From a bacterium (GTDB lineage: Bacteria > Planctomycetota > UBA1135 > UBA2386): DNA of 64,000 bases. Location: assembly GCA_030432695.1 (NCBI GenBank), contig JAUILN010000012.1:62001-126000 (forward strand). Direction: 5' to 3'. The position numbers and the translations under genes are program-made. The notes below the pieces were generated by a model. The model ran no database searches. It was not told where the DNA came from and was given only the letters and a program-made list of their open reading frames with translations. The stretch's first letter is position 1; every line of letters starts with the position of its first letter. Below, piece after piece: positions 38,527 through 46,408 of this stretch.

Positions 38527-38556
38527 AGCGGCGGCGGCACGGCACACGCCGCCGCT
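38527..38556 (-). terminator. Perfect 10-bp hairpin downstream of the FAD oxidoreductase
   Basis: Arms AGCGGCGGCG (38527-38536) and CGCCGCCGCT (38547-38556) are exactly complementary around a 10-base loop. The hairpin begins 3 bases after the oxidoreductase stop on the minus strand, and lies upstream of the histidine kinase start. It probably terminates the MMPL-oxidoreductase transcript. Confidence 0.65.
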
Positions 38557-38559
38557 CCG

Positions 38560-39810
38560 TCATGCCAGCGCGCCGAGCAGGCGTCGCGGGTCGAGCAGCG
38601 CCGCCGGACTGACCGAGTCGCCAGTGATCGTGACCAGCAGGTCGGCTAGTCGTGGCTTCGCCTGCAGCGTGCCGAGGAACGCCCGCACGATCGCCGGGTG
38701 ACGCATGCCGCGCTGCAGCAGCCGGGCCATCGCGTAGCGCGGCCCGAACTCGCGACGCCGCGCGCGCACGTAGCCGCGCAGGCTCCGCGCGTCGTTGCGA
38801 CCCGCGCGCAGGCTCGCGTCGAGGCTGTCGGCGAGCAGCGCCGCCCCACGCATCGCGAAGAACAGTCCTTCCCCGGTCACCGGATCGACGTAGCCGCAGG
38901 CATCGCCGACCAGCGCCGCGCCATCGAAGACCTGCCGCGTGGTCCGCGCCGCGAGCGGGCCGCAGGCCATCAACGGCTCGACCGGTTCGCGCGAGCCGAT
39001 CTCGTCGGCCAGTGCGGGCGCCGCCTCGATGTGCCGGCGCAGGAAGTCGCCGAGTTCGCGCCGTCCCTTGGGCATCGCACTCCGGTCGAACACCAGGTTC
39101 AGGGTCAGTTCGTCGCCGTCGATCGGCGCCATCGCCAGGTAGGCGCGGTCGAGGAAGTGCACCTCGGCGTGGTTGCGGTCCGAGCCGCCCGCGTAGCGCG
39201 CGACCACCGCGAAGCGGTCCAGCCACGGCACCGCGCGCAGCACGCCGAGCTGGCTGGCGACCCGGCTGTGCACGCCATCGGCGCCCACGGTGAAGCGCGC
39301 CGCCAGGAACACCGGCCGCTGCTCGGGATCCGCGAGTTCGACCCCGGTGACGGCACCGTCGCCATCGCGCAGCAGACGCCGCAACGCGTGACCCTGCAGG
39401 ACCGTGATCCCCGGGTGGCGTGCGGCCGCCTCGAAGCTCTCCAGGTCGAGGACCTCGCGGCGCAGCGCGAAGCCGGCCTCCCCGCCCGTCGCCGTGCCGC
39501 CACCGGCCAGCGCCGCATCGCCGAGCGGCAGGAACGATCCGTCGGCGCGCCGACCGTAGCCGCACAGCCGCATGCCGCCGATCCGCCGCGCACCGCTCGA
39601 ACCGAGGATCGCGCCGAGCCCGACCTGCTCGAGCAACGGTCGACACTCCGGCGACAGGAACTCGCCGCAGGGCTTGCGCCGTGGGAAGTGCTTCTTGTCG
39701 ACGAGGGCCACCGCGTGGCCGAGGTCGGCGAGCCGCAGCGCGAGGTGCGTGCCGGCCGGACCGGCTCCCACCACCACCACGTCGAAACGCTGATCCACAT
39801 CCATAGTCAT
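38560..39810 (-). CDS. FAD-dependent oxidoreductase (geranylgeranyl-reductase/halogenase-like fold)
   Basis: The product has 416 residues from the ATG at 39810, which overlaps the MMPL stop (ATGA). The N-terminal Rossmann motif is VVVVGAGPAGTHLALRLA, followed by FPRRKPCGEFLSP (the P-x-x-C-G-E segment of the GGR-like family), GADGVHSRVA and GDACGYVDPVTGEG for FAD binding. These enzymes reduce isoprenoid double bonds or hydroxylate aromatic polyketides. Beside a type III PKS, a role in oxidising or reducing the polyketide ring is plausible but unproven. It belongs to the divergent arm of the PKS cluster with the MMPL exporter. Confidence 0.9.
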   Translation of the reverse strand: MTMDVDQRFDVVVVGAGPAGTHLALRLADLGHAVALVDKKHFPRRKPCGEFLSPECRPLLEQVGLGAILGSSGARRIGGMRLCGYGRRADGSFLPLGDAALAGGGTATGGEAGFALRREVLDLESFEAAARHPGITVLQGHALRRLLRDGDGAVTGVELADPEQRPVFLAARFTVGADGVHSRVASQLGVLRAVPWLDRFAVVARYAGGSDRNHAEVHFLDRAYLAMAPIDGDELTLNLVFDRSAMPKGRRELGDFLRRHIEAAPALADEIGSREPVEPLMACGPLAARTTRQVFDGAALVGDACGYVDPVTGEGLFFAMRGAALLADSLDASLRAGRNDARSLRGYVRARRREFGPRYAMARLLQRGMRHPAIVRAFLGTLQAKPRLADLLVTITGDSVSPAALLDPRRLLGALA

Positions 39811-41897
39811 GTCCGTCCCGCCTCCACGGGCACCGCGGCGATCGCCCGCAGCCCGTCCGGCTCGTGTCGGTCCGCATCCGGCTCCGCGGCGCACCCGCTC
39901 GATGCGTCGGCGTCGGCCACAGTCCGCGGCGACCGCCCCGCCACCGGCAGCCCGCCCCGCCGCGGCAGCAACAGCAGCGCCGGCAGCAGCAGCACGTCGG
40001 CGAACCAGGCGATGACCACCGTCGCCGCGGCGAGGGCGCCGAACTCGCGGGTCGTCTCGAGGCTGCCGAGCAGGCCTGCGAGGAAGCCGCAGGCCAGCAC
40101 CGCCGAGGTGCGGGTGATCGCCCGCCCCGCGCGGCGCAGCGCCCGGGCCACCGAGGTCGCGCGGCCGCGGCCCAGTCGTCGCGAACCCGAATAGGCGTGC
40201 AGGAAGTGGATGGTGTCGTCGACCACCAGGCCGAGCATCACCGAGCCGATCATCGCCGAGCCAACCGACAGCGGCCGGCCCAGCGCGCCCATCGCGCCGT
40301 AGACCGCCAGACACGGCAGCACGTTCGGCAACAGGCCGAGGGTCGCGAGCGCCATCGACCGGAAGCCGATCGCCATCACCGCCCACAGGCAGAGCAGGGT
40401 CAGGCCGAGTCCCTCGAGCTGACCGAGCACCAGAGCGTTCGAGTCGCGCGCCACCTGCACCGCGTTGCCGGTGACCCTCGCACCCGCGTAGCCGGCCTCG
40501 TCGGCCAGCCGCTCCGCGGCGTCGAGGGTGGCGGCGCGCCGCGAACTCCCCTCGGGCGCCAGCACGAAACCCAGCAGACGCTCGCCGCTCTCCGCGGTTC
40601 GGACCGGACCGGTGACCCCGACCACGCCGTCCAACCCGAGGACGCGGGCCTGCAGCGCGGTGACCCCGAACCACGAGCCACCCTCGTCGGCCGGCAGCAG
40701 GAGCTCGAAGGTCTCGCTGCCCCCCACCGCCGCGGCGATCCGTGCGGTCTCGACGCGGAACGGCGCGGACGGCGGTAGCACGCGCAGCGGGTCGGTGTCG
40801 ACGTGCAGACCACCGACACCGAGCAGGCCGGTCGCCAGCACCAGCAGCGCCGCGAGCAGCACCGGACGGCGTCGCCCGCGCAGCCACGCCACCGAACCCG
40901 GCCCCATCACCCGCCAAGGCACGTGCCGCGAGGCCGGCACCCGACCGCGCGCGAACAGACGCAGCAGGATCGGGGTGACCACCAGCGCCGCCGTGGCAGT
41001 CACGCACACCCCGAGTGCGGCGAGCAGACCGAAGCGCTGCACCGCGGGCACCGGACTGGTCTGCAGGCCGAGGAAGCCGGCGATCGTGGTGAGCACCGCG
41101 AGCGAGGCGGGCCGCAGCAGGTCACGCACCGCGCGCCGGCTCGCATCGCTCGACGAGGCACCGCGCGCCATGTTGCGCTGCCAGCCCTCCAGCAGGTGGA
41201 TCGATCCGGCCACGCCCACGGTGAGCAGGACCGGAGCGAGCAGCGAACTCGCGGGATCGAGCGCGATGCCGAGCGAGCCCTGCACGCCGGCGAGCACCAG
41301 GATGCCCACACCCGCGGGGATCACCGCCGCCGCCGCCAGGGCGATCCGGCGGTAGGCCAGCAGCAGCATCAGCACCAGCACGCCGACGATCACCGGGACG
41401 ATGCGACTCTGCTCGGCGATCAAGGCCTCGGCGATCGCGATCTCGGCCGGCGGCAACCCGGAGATGGACACCCGATAGGTGGGTGGCGCGGTGGCGCGCA
41501 CCCGCCGCAGCACCCGCTGGACCGGAGCGAGCCAGGTACCGCCGGCACCACCACGCACCGACAGCACCACGACCCGCGACTCCGGCGCGCGCGGCGCGGG
41601 CAGCAGCCGCACGGTCTCGACGTCCTGATCGTCGCGGAGTGCATCGACCCAGGTCCGGATCTCGGCCTCCCCACCGGTGCCCTGCGAGGCGGCGCGCGGT
41701 TCGAGCAGCACGATCAGATCGTGGTCGACTCCGAACAGCTCCATCCGCCGCGCGGCGGTCTCGGCCTCCTCGGTGCCGACCGCCTTCATCGCGCGGTTCT
41801 CGTAGTCGACCGCCAGCCCCGCGTGGTGCAGGCCGCCCCAGACGGAGACCAGCAGCACGGCTACGAGGACCAGGATGTCGGCGATGCGTCCCAACAC
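39807..41897 (-). CDS. RND-superfamily MMPL-type lipid exporter
   Basis: From the GTG at 41897 the product has 696 residues; an adjacent TTG is also possible and the longer frame upstream looks non-coding. It has about 12 transmembrane helices in two repeats, each with a periplasmic loop domain (YENRAMKAVGTEEAE in the first; VDTDPLRVLPPSAPFRVE in the second). The second repeat carries GLVVDDTIHFLHAY, the RND helix-10 signature with Asp pair. The first repeat has TVGVAGSIHLLEG, lacking the Asp. MMPL proteins export lipids and polyketides to the outer envelope. It is divergent from the PKS operon and coupled to the FAD oxidoreductase, so export of the PKS product is the natural inference. Confidence 0.85.
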   Translation of the reverse strand: MLGRIADILVLVAVLLVSVWGGLHHAGLAVDYENRAMKAVGTEEAETAARRMELFGVDHDLIVLLEPRAASQGTGGEAEIRTWVDALRDDQDVETVRLLPAPRAPESRVVVLSVRGGAGGTWLAPVQRVLRRVRATAPPTYRVSISGLPPAEIAIAEALIAEQSRIVPVIVGVLVLMLLLAYRRIALAAAAVIPAGVGILVLAGVQGSLGIALDPASSLLAPVLLTVGVAGSIHLLEGWQRNMARGASSSDASRRAVRDLLRPASLAVLTTIAGFLGLQTSPVPAVQRFGLLAALGVCVTATAALVVTPILLRLFARGRVPASRHVPWRVMGPGSVAWLRGRRRPVLLAALLVLATGLLGVGGLHVDTDPLRVLPPSAPFRVETARIAAAVGGSETFELLLPADEGGSWFGVTALQARVLGLDGVVGVTGPVRTAESGERLLGFVLAPEGSSRRAATLDAAERLADEAGYAGARVTGNAVQVARDSNALVLGQLEGLGLTLLCLWAVMAIGFRSMALATLGLLPNVLPCLAVYGAMGALGRPLSVGSAMIGSVMLGLVVDDTIHFLHAYSGSRRLGRGRATSVARALRRAGRAITRTSAVLACGFLAGLLGSLETTREFGALAAATVVIAWFADVLLLPALLLLPRRGGLPVAGRSPRTVADADASSGCAAEPDADRHEPDGLRAIAAVPVEAGRT

Positions 41898-42241
41898 CGC
41901 GGGTGGAGCACATGACGTGCCGATACCGGACCCGGCTCGCCCAGGAACCGGCCCCACGTCGGCGCTGGCCCACGAGCCGGCCCACAGCGGCGCGATCCGT
42001 GATCCGGACGCGGCACCGTGGCGACGTGGGGACCCCGCACCGGATGTCGGAAGTGCAAGTCCGCTTGCAACTCTTACAACGACCGGTCGAGCGTCCACGG
42101 CTGGCCGCCGCCGCCGGCCGGTCACGCCGCAGACCGCAGCCGGCCCGCGCGGCGCCGCTGCGTCGGCCTGTGCGCGCCGGCGCGCGGACCACCCGCGACT
42201 GGCCCGTCGGCGAATGGCCCGACCCTTGCTGAGCGCCGTTC
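41898..42241. promoter_or_regulatory. Divergent promoter region of the type III PKS cluster with a palindrome
   Basis: These 344 bases separate the exporter arm from the PKS arm, so both promoters should be here. A relatively AT-rich patch at 42052-42080 holds an inverted repeat TGCAAG-TCCG-CTTGCA (42054-42069). A related TTGTAAG half-site follows on the opposite strand, just to its right (42070-42079). This is a good operator candidate. I cannot place -35/-10 elements with confidence. Confidence 0.5.
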
Positions 42242-43399
42242 ATGGCGCGGTTGCTTCAAGTCGTCGGCGTGCTCGCCCTCCTCGGCTGGACCGGGGGCGG
42301 AGTGGCCGCCTGGATGCTCACCAAGGAACAGGTCAAGGTAGAGATCTTGCCGGACTCCGGCGGGGAGAACGCCGGTGCACAGGCCCTGGCTGGACTGGAG
42401 GACCGGATCTCGACGCTCGAATCCGACCTCCGCGCATTGACCCGCGCGCTCGGCGAGAACCTCGGCGCGATGGACGAGGCACTCCGGGAAGACCAGGCCC
42501 GGCACGCGAAGGACCTCGGCACCTCGGTGCATCGGATCGAGACACTGGTCGAGCAGGCGCGCGGCGAACAGGCACGCGCCGCCGCCGGCCTCGACGCGCG
42601 ACTCGTCGCGCTGGATGCCGAACTCGACGGTCTGGCGAACAACGGCGCGGCGCTGGCAGCCGCCTCACAGCCCGAGATCACCGCGGGCGAGGCAGCCCAG
42701 CCCGGCACGGAAACCGAGATCCCCACCGACACTCCGGTCCTGGTCGCCGACGCCGGGACCGACGCAGCCGAACCGGCGGTGGACCCCGAGCCCGCCGCGG
42801 CCACGCCACCGCGCAAGCGCAGCTTCCTGGCCTTCGACCTGCCGTCCGACGACTTCCGCTTCGACGAGCGCCGCACCTGGACCGTGGTCCCCGAGCTGTC
42901 GCGCGTCGGCTTCGACGCGAAGAGCACGCTGCACGACTTCACCGGCGTGACCTCGAAGCTCACCGCCACCTTCTCGGTCGACCTCGCCCACCCCGCCGAC
43001 GCGCCGACCGGCCGCGTGGTCGTCGACGCGACCGACCTGAACACCGGCCTCGAGGATCGCGACGTCGCGATGCGCGAGCACCTCGACACCGGCAACCACG
43101 ACCAGATCGTGTGGGAGCTGGCCGGCTTCGACGCCGACACGGTCGACGCCGACCAGCAGTCGGTGACCGGCACCGTCCGCGGGCGCATGACCATCCGCGG
43201 CATCACCCGCGAGACCACCACGCCGGTGAAGCTGCACGTCGACAAGTCGCGCCGCCTGGTGATGGAGGGCGAGATGATGCTGAAGCTCCCCGACTACGAG
43301 GTCCCGGTGCCGAACAAGCTCGGCCTGATCTCGATGGAGGAAGAGGTCCGCGTGTGGCTGTCGTTGCGGGCCCGGCCCGAGGCGCGGGAGGAGCACTGA
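42242..43399 (+). CDS. Membrane-anchored coiled-coil protein with C-terminal YceI lipid-binding domain
   Basis: The product has 385 residues. An N-terminal transmembrane anchor (residues 5-26) is followed by a coiled coil (about 50-130) and a Pro/Ala/Thr-rich linker. The YceI-like domain at about 205-375 has WTVVPELSRVGFDAKSTLHDFTG, DLNTGLEDRDVAMREHLDT and GRMTIRGITRET. YceI folds are lipocalin-like and bind polyisoprenoids or amphiphiles in the periplasm. As first gene of the PKS operon it may carry the lipid product or precursor. The anchor plus coiled coil before YceI is unusual; most YceI proteins are simple secreted domains. Confidence 0.88.
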   Translation: MARLLQVVGVLALLGWTGGGVAAWMLTKEQVKVEILPDSGGENAGAQALAGLEDRISTLESDLRALTRALGENLGAMDEALREDQARHAKDLGTSVHRIETLVEQARGEQARAAAGLDARLVALDAELDGLANNGAALAAASQPEITAGEAAQPGTETEIPTDTPVLVADAGTDAAEPAVDPEPAAATPPRKRSFLAFDLPSDDFRFDERRTWTVVPELSRVGFDAKSTLHDFTGVTSKLTATFSVDLAHPADAPTGRVVVDATDLNTGLEDRDVAMREHLDTGNHDQIVWELAGFDADTVDADQQSVTGTVRGRMTIRGITRETTTPVKLHVDKSRRLVMEGEMMLKLPDYEVPVPNKLGLISMEEEVRVWLSLRARPEAREEH

Positions 43400-43400
43400 C

Positions 43401-43841
43401 ATGAAGCGCTCGCTGTGCCTCGCACTGCTTGCCGCGGTGCCGCTCCTCGCCACCACCGGCTGCATCCCCTCGAACGTCGTCGCGGCCGAGGACCGCGCGG
43501 TCGTGATCGAAGACCTCGAAGGTCTCGAGTGGACCCGGCTCGCCTTGGCCGACGACCTGGTCGGCCTCTACCACTCGGTCCGCCTCGAGGGCCCGCTCGC
43601 CTCGGCGCTGGAGAGCATCAGCTACCGCTTCGCCGACGACGGCTCGTTCAGCGGCGCGGCGCTGTTCGGCGGTCCGCCACCGAGCTTCCAGGTCCTGGAC
43701 GGCAGCTACCGCCTGCTCGACGACGGCCGCCTCGAACTCGGCGAAGGCACCGAGCCGGCCGAAGTGGTGATCTTCGAAGAACTGCTGCGCCTGTCGGGCC
43801 CCGACGGCACCGTCTACCTGCAGCGGGAGCGCACGCGTTGA
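43401..43841 (+). CDS. Small lipoprotein of unknown function
   Basis: The product has 146 residues. A lipoprotein signal with lipobox ATTGC (Cys near residue 21) is followed by a beta-rich domain (LTWTRLALADD-like strand, SISYRFADDGSFSGAALFGG, SYRLLDDGRLELG). I do not recognise the family; the strand pattern could be a small barrel such as a lipocalin-like fold. It starts 1 base after the YceI gene stop and precedes the methyltransferase gene by 8 bases, so it is part of the operon and may handle the lipid product at a membrane. Confidence 0.75.
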   Translation: MKRSLCLALLAAVPLLATTGCIPSNVVAAEDRAVVIEDLEGLEWTRLALADDLVGLYHSVRLEGPLASALESISYRFADDGSFSGAALFGGPPPSFQVLDGSYRLLDDGRLELGEGTEPAEVVIFEELLRLSGPDGTVYLQRERTR

Positions 43842-43849
43842 TCCCGTCG

Positions 43850-44590
43850 ATGACCTCGATGAGCGCACCTCGCAACGACCTCGGCATCTACGGCCGGCAC
43901 GCCGAGGACTGGTGGCAAGACGGCGACAGCCGGGCGTTCCGCTCGTTGCGCGCGGTCAAGCAGCACCACCTGAGCGTGCTGCGCCGTGAGCTGGGCAGCC
44001 AGGGCATCGACCGCCGCATCGCCGATCTCGGCTGTGGCGGTGGGCTACTGTCGATCCCGCTCGCGTCGGGCGGGGCCCGCGTGGTCGGCGTCGACCGCTG
44101 CTCGGCAAGCCTCGAGCAGGCCCGGCAGGAGGCGCGTCGCCGCCACGTCTCCGCCGAGTTCCTGTGGGGCGATCTCCGCGACACGGGCCTGCCGGGCGGC
44201 ATCCACGACGTGGTCCTGCTCAGCGACGTGGTCGAGCACCTCGAGGATCCGCGCCCGGCCCTCGCCGAGGCAGCCCGCCTGCTCCGTCCCGGCGGCACGC
44301 TCTACGTGAACACGCTGTCGCGCACCCTGCGCGGCGCGCTGCTCGGCGTGCACGTCGCCGAGGGACTGGGCTTCGTGCCCCATGGCACCCACGACCCGAA
44401 GCTGTTCCTGCGACCCGCCGAACTGGCCGAGCTGGCCAGTGCCCACGGCCTCCGCCTCCAACGGCTGTGCGGTGAGTCGGTCGACCTGTGGCGCACGCTG
44501 CGGACCGGTGCGATCCACATGCGGGCGTCGCGGTCCAGCGCGGTGTCCTACGGAGCGTTCTTCGTCCGCGACGAGGTCGCCAGCCGATGA
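43850..44590 (+). CDS. Class I SAM-dependent methyltransferase (UbiG-like)
   Basis: The product has 246 residues from the ATG at 43850; a second ATG three codons on is equally placed. The SAM motif is IADLGCGGGLLSIPLA, with motif II GVDRCSASLEQA and a post-I LLSDVVEHLEDP. The order and length match UbiG-type O-methyltransferases of quinone biosynthesis. In this operon it probably methylates a hydroxyl of the polyketide. Its stop overlaps the next start (ATGA). Confidence 0.88.
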   Translation: MTSMSAPRNDLGIYGRHAEDWWQDGDSRAFRSLRAVKQHHLSVLRRELGSQGIDRRIADLGCGGGLLSIPLASGGARVVGVDRCSASLEQARQEARRRHVSAEFLWGDLRDTGLPGGIHDVVLLSDVVEHLEDPRPALAEAARLLRPGGTLYVNTLSRTLRGALLGVHVAEGLGFVPHGTHDPKLFLRPAELAELASAHGLRLQRLCGESVDLWRTLRTGAIHMRASRSSAVSYGAFFVRDEVASR

Positions 44591-45324
44591 TCGCCCGTCG
44601 CGCCCTCGCCGTCCTCTACGCGGTGCTCTGTCACGGTAGCTTCGCCGCCGCGATCACCTGCATGGTCGCGAACCTGTGGACCGGGATGCAGTGGGGCCTC
44701 GGCACGCTGCCCGCGGCGTGGGCTCCGCTGGTGAATCTGCTGCTCCTGCTGCAGTTCCCGGTGGTGCACTCGCTGCTCCTGTCGCGCCGTGGCCGTCCGG
44801 TGCTCGCCCGCCTCGCACCGCGCGCCTACGCGTCGACACTCGCACCCACCGTCTACGTGATCGTGGCCTCCGGGCAGCTCCTGCTGACGTTCCTGGCCTG
44901 GACGCCGAGCGGCGTCATCTGGTGGCAGCCCGCGGGCTTCGGACTGATCGCCCACCTCACGCTGTTCGGCGCCGCCTGGGCGTTCCTGATCAAGGCGCTG
45001 CACGACGGCCACCTGCCCCTGCAGTCCGGTTCGGCCGGCTGGCAGGCGCTGTGGCGCGGCGGACGGCCCGACTACGGCCCGATGCCATCACGCGGTCTGT
45101 TCGCGGCCTGCCGCCAACCGATCTACCTGGGCTTCGCGCTGACCCTGTGGACGGGACCCGTGTGGACTCCCGACCGCCTGGTCCTGGCGCTTCCCTGGAC
45201 CCTGTATTGTCTGATCGGTCCGCTGTGGAAGGAGCGCCGCTTCGCCGCGCTGCACGGCGACCGCTTCGACGCCTACCGGCAGCGCGTGCCCTACATCGTG
45301 CCGCGCTTCCGCCTGCCGAGCTGA
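44587..45324 (+). CDS. ICMT-family membrane methyltransferase (BpsB/NnrU-like)
   Basis: The product has 245 residues with five or six predicted transmembrane helices. The C-terminal segment FAACRQPIYLGFAL, then LWKERRFAALHGDRFDAYRQRVPY, matches the SAM- and membrane-binding end of isoprenylcysteine carboxyl methyltransferase-like proteins (RxPxYxG and ExxxxxxxxGxxYxxYxxxVPxxxP). In Bacillus, BpsB of this family methylates alkylpyrones made by the type III PKS BpsA. The next gene here is a type III PKS, so the same partnership is likely. It overlaps the preceding methyltransferase gene by 4 bases. Confidence 0.88.
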   Translation: MIARRALAVLYAVLCHGSFAAAITCMVANLWTGMQWGLGTLPAAWAPLVNLLLLLQFPVVHSLLLSRRGRPVLARLAPRAYASTLAPTVYVIVASGQLLLTFLAWTPSGVIWWQPAGFGLIAHLTLFGAAWAFLIKALHDGHLPLQSGSAGWQALWRGGRPDYGPMPSRGLFAACRQPIYLGFALTLWTGPVWTPDRLVLALPWTLYCLIGPLWKERRFAALHGDRFDAYRQRVPYIVPRFRLPS

Positions 45325-45331
45325 CGACATC

Positions 45332-46390
45332 ATGCGCATCGCTTCCGTGGGCCGGGCACTCCCGGCACACCGTTACCGCCAGGCCGAGATCCTCGACTTC
45401 CTGCTGAAGGTCTGGGAGGACCGGCCGCAGGTCACGCGCCGCCTGCCCGACCTGTTCGAGAACGTGCGGGTCGCGACCCGCCATCTCGCACTGCCGCTCG
45501 AGGCCTACGCGTCGATGGAGACCTTCGGTCAGTTCAACCGGGCCTGGCTCGAGACCGCACTCGACCTCGGCGAGCAGGCCACCGGCCGGGCGCTCGACCA
45601 GGCCGGCCTCGCGCTCACCGACATCGACGCGATCTTCTCGGTGACCGTCACCGGCGTGGTCAGCCCGTCGCTGGAGGCGCGGCTGATGAATCGCATGCCG
45701 TTCCGCCACGACGTGGTCCGCACCCCGATCTTCGGGCTGGGCTGCGTCGCCGGGGTCGCCGGCATCGCGCGCGCCGCCGACTGGGTCCGCGCCTACCCCG
45801 ACAAGGTCGCGCTGCTGCTGTCGGTCGAGCTGTGCTCCCTGACCTTCCAGGCCAACGACCTGTCGATCCCGCACCTGATCTCCTCGGGCCTGTTCGGCGA
45901 CGGCGCCGCCGCGGTGGTGGTCGCCGGGGAGCGCGCGGCCGAACGACTGGGTCTCCGCGGCCCCGACGTGGTCGCCCACCGCGCGTCGTTCTATCCCGAC
46001 ACCGAGGACGTGATGGGTTGGAACATCTCCGAGCAGGGCTTCGAGCTGATCCTGTCGGCCGCGGTGCCCACGGTGGTCCGCGAGAAGATCGGCCCCGACG
46101 TCGACCGCTTCCTCGGCGACCACGGCCTCACCCGCCAGGACATCGCCGCCTGGGTCTGCCACCCCGGCGGCCCGAAGGTGCTGCAGGCGCTGCAGGACGG
46201 CCTCGGCCTGCACGAAGGCCAGACCGCCCACTCCTGGGGCGCCCTCCGCGACCAGGGCAACCTGTCGAGCACCTCGGTGCTGATGGTGCTCGGCGAACAC
46301 CTCGCGGTGCCGCCGCCAGCCGGGTCGCACTGGTTGATGGCGGCGATGGGCCCGGCGTTCGGCGCGGAGCTGGTGCTGGCGCGGAGCTGA
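45332..46390 (+). CDS. Type III polyketide synthase
   Basis: The product has 352 residues, the normal length for a chalcone-synthase-fold enzyme. The catalytic triad is visible: C138 in GLGCVAGVAG, H277 in CHPGGPKV and N310 in GNLSSTSV. The SVTGVVSPSLEARLMNRM-like and GDGAAAVVV segments are typical of bacterial alkylpyrone/alkylresorcinol synthases. It should extend a long-chain acyl starter with malonyl-CoA units and cyclise it. It ends the operon YceI, lipoprotein, UbiG-like, ICMT-like, PKS; the diverging exporter and FAD enzyme complete a plausible biosynthetic cluster. The exact product cannot be predicted. Confidence 0.96.
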   Translation: MRIASVGRALPAHRYRQAEILDFLLKVWEDRPQVTRRLPDLFENVRVATRHLALPLEAYASMETFGQFNRAWLETALDLGEQATGRALDQAGLALTDIDAIFSVTVTGVVSPSLEARLMNRMPFRHDVVRTPIFGLGCVAGVAGIARAADWVRAYPDKVALLLSVELCSLTFQANDLSIPHLISSGLFGDGAAAVVVAGERAAERLGLRGPDVVAHRASFYPDTEDVMGWNISEQGFELILSAAVPTVVREKIGPDVDRFLGDHGLTRQDIAAWVCHPGGPKVLQALQDGLGLHEGQTAHSWGALRDQGNLSSTSVLMVLGEHLAVPPPAGSHWLMAAMGPAFGAELVLARS

Positions 46391-46408
46391 GCCGCGCGGC
46401 GCTGCCCG

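Noticed and set aside
41898..42125. N-terminal extension of the MMPL exporter
   Set aside because: The extra residues are Arg/Pro-rich with no membrane helix, while the first predicted helix starts just after the GTG at 41897.
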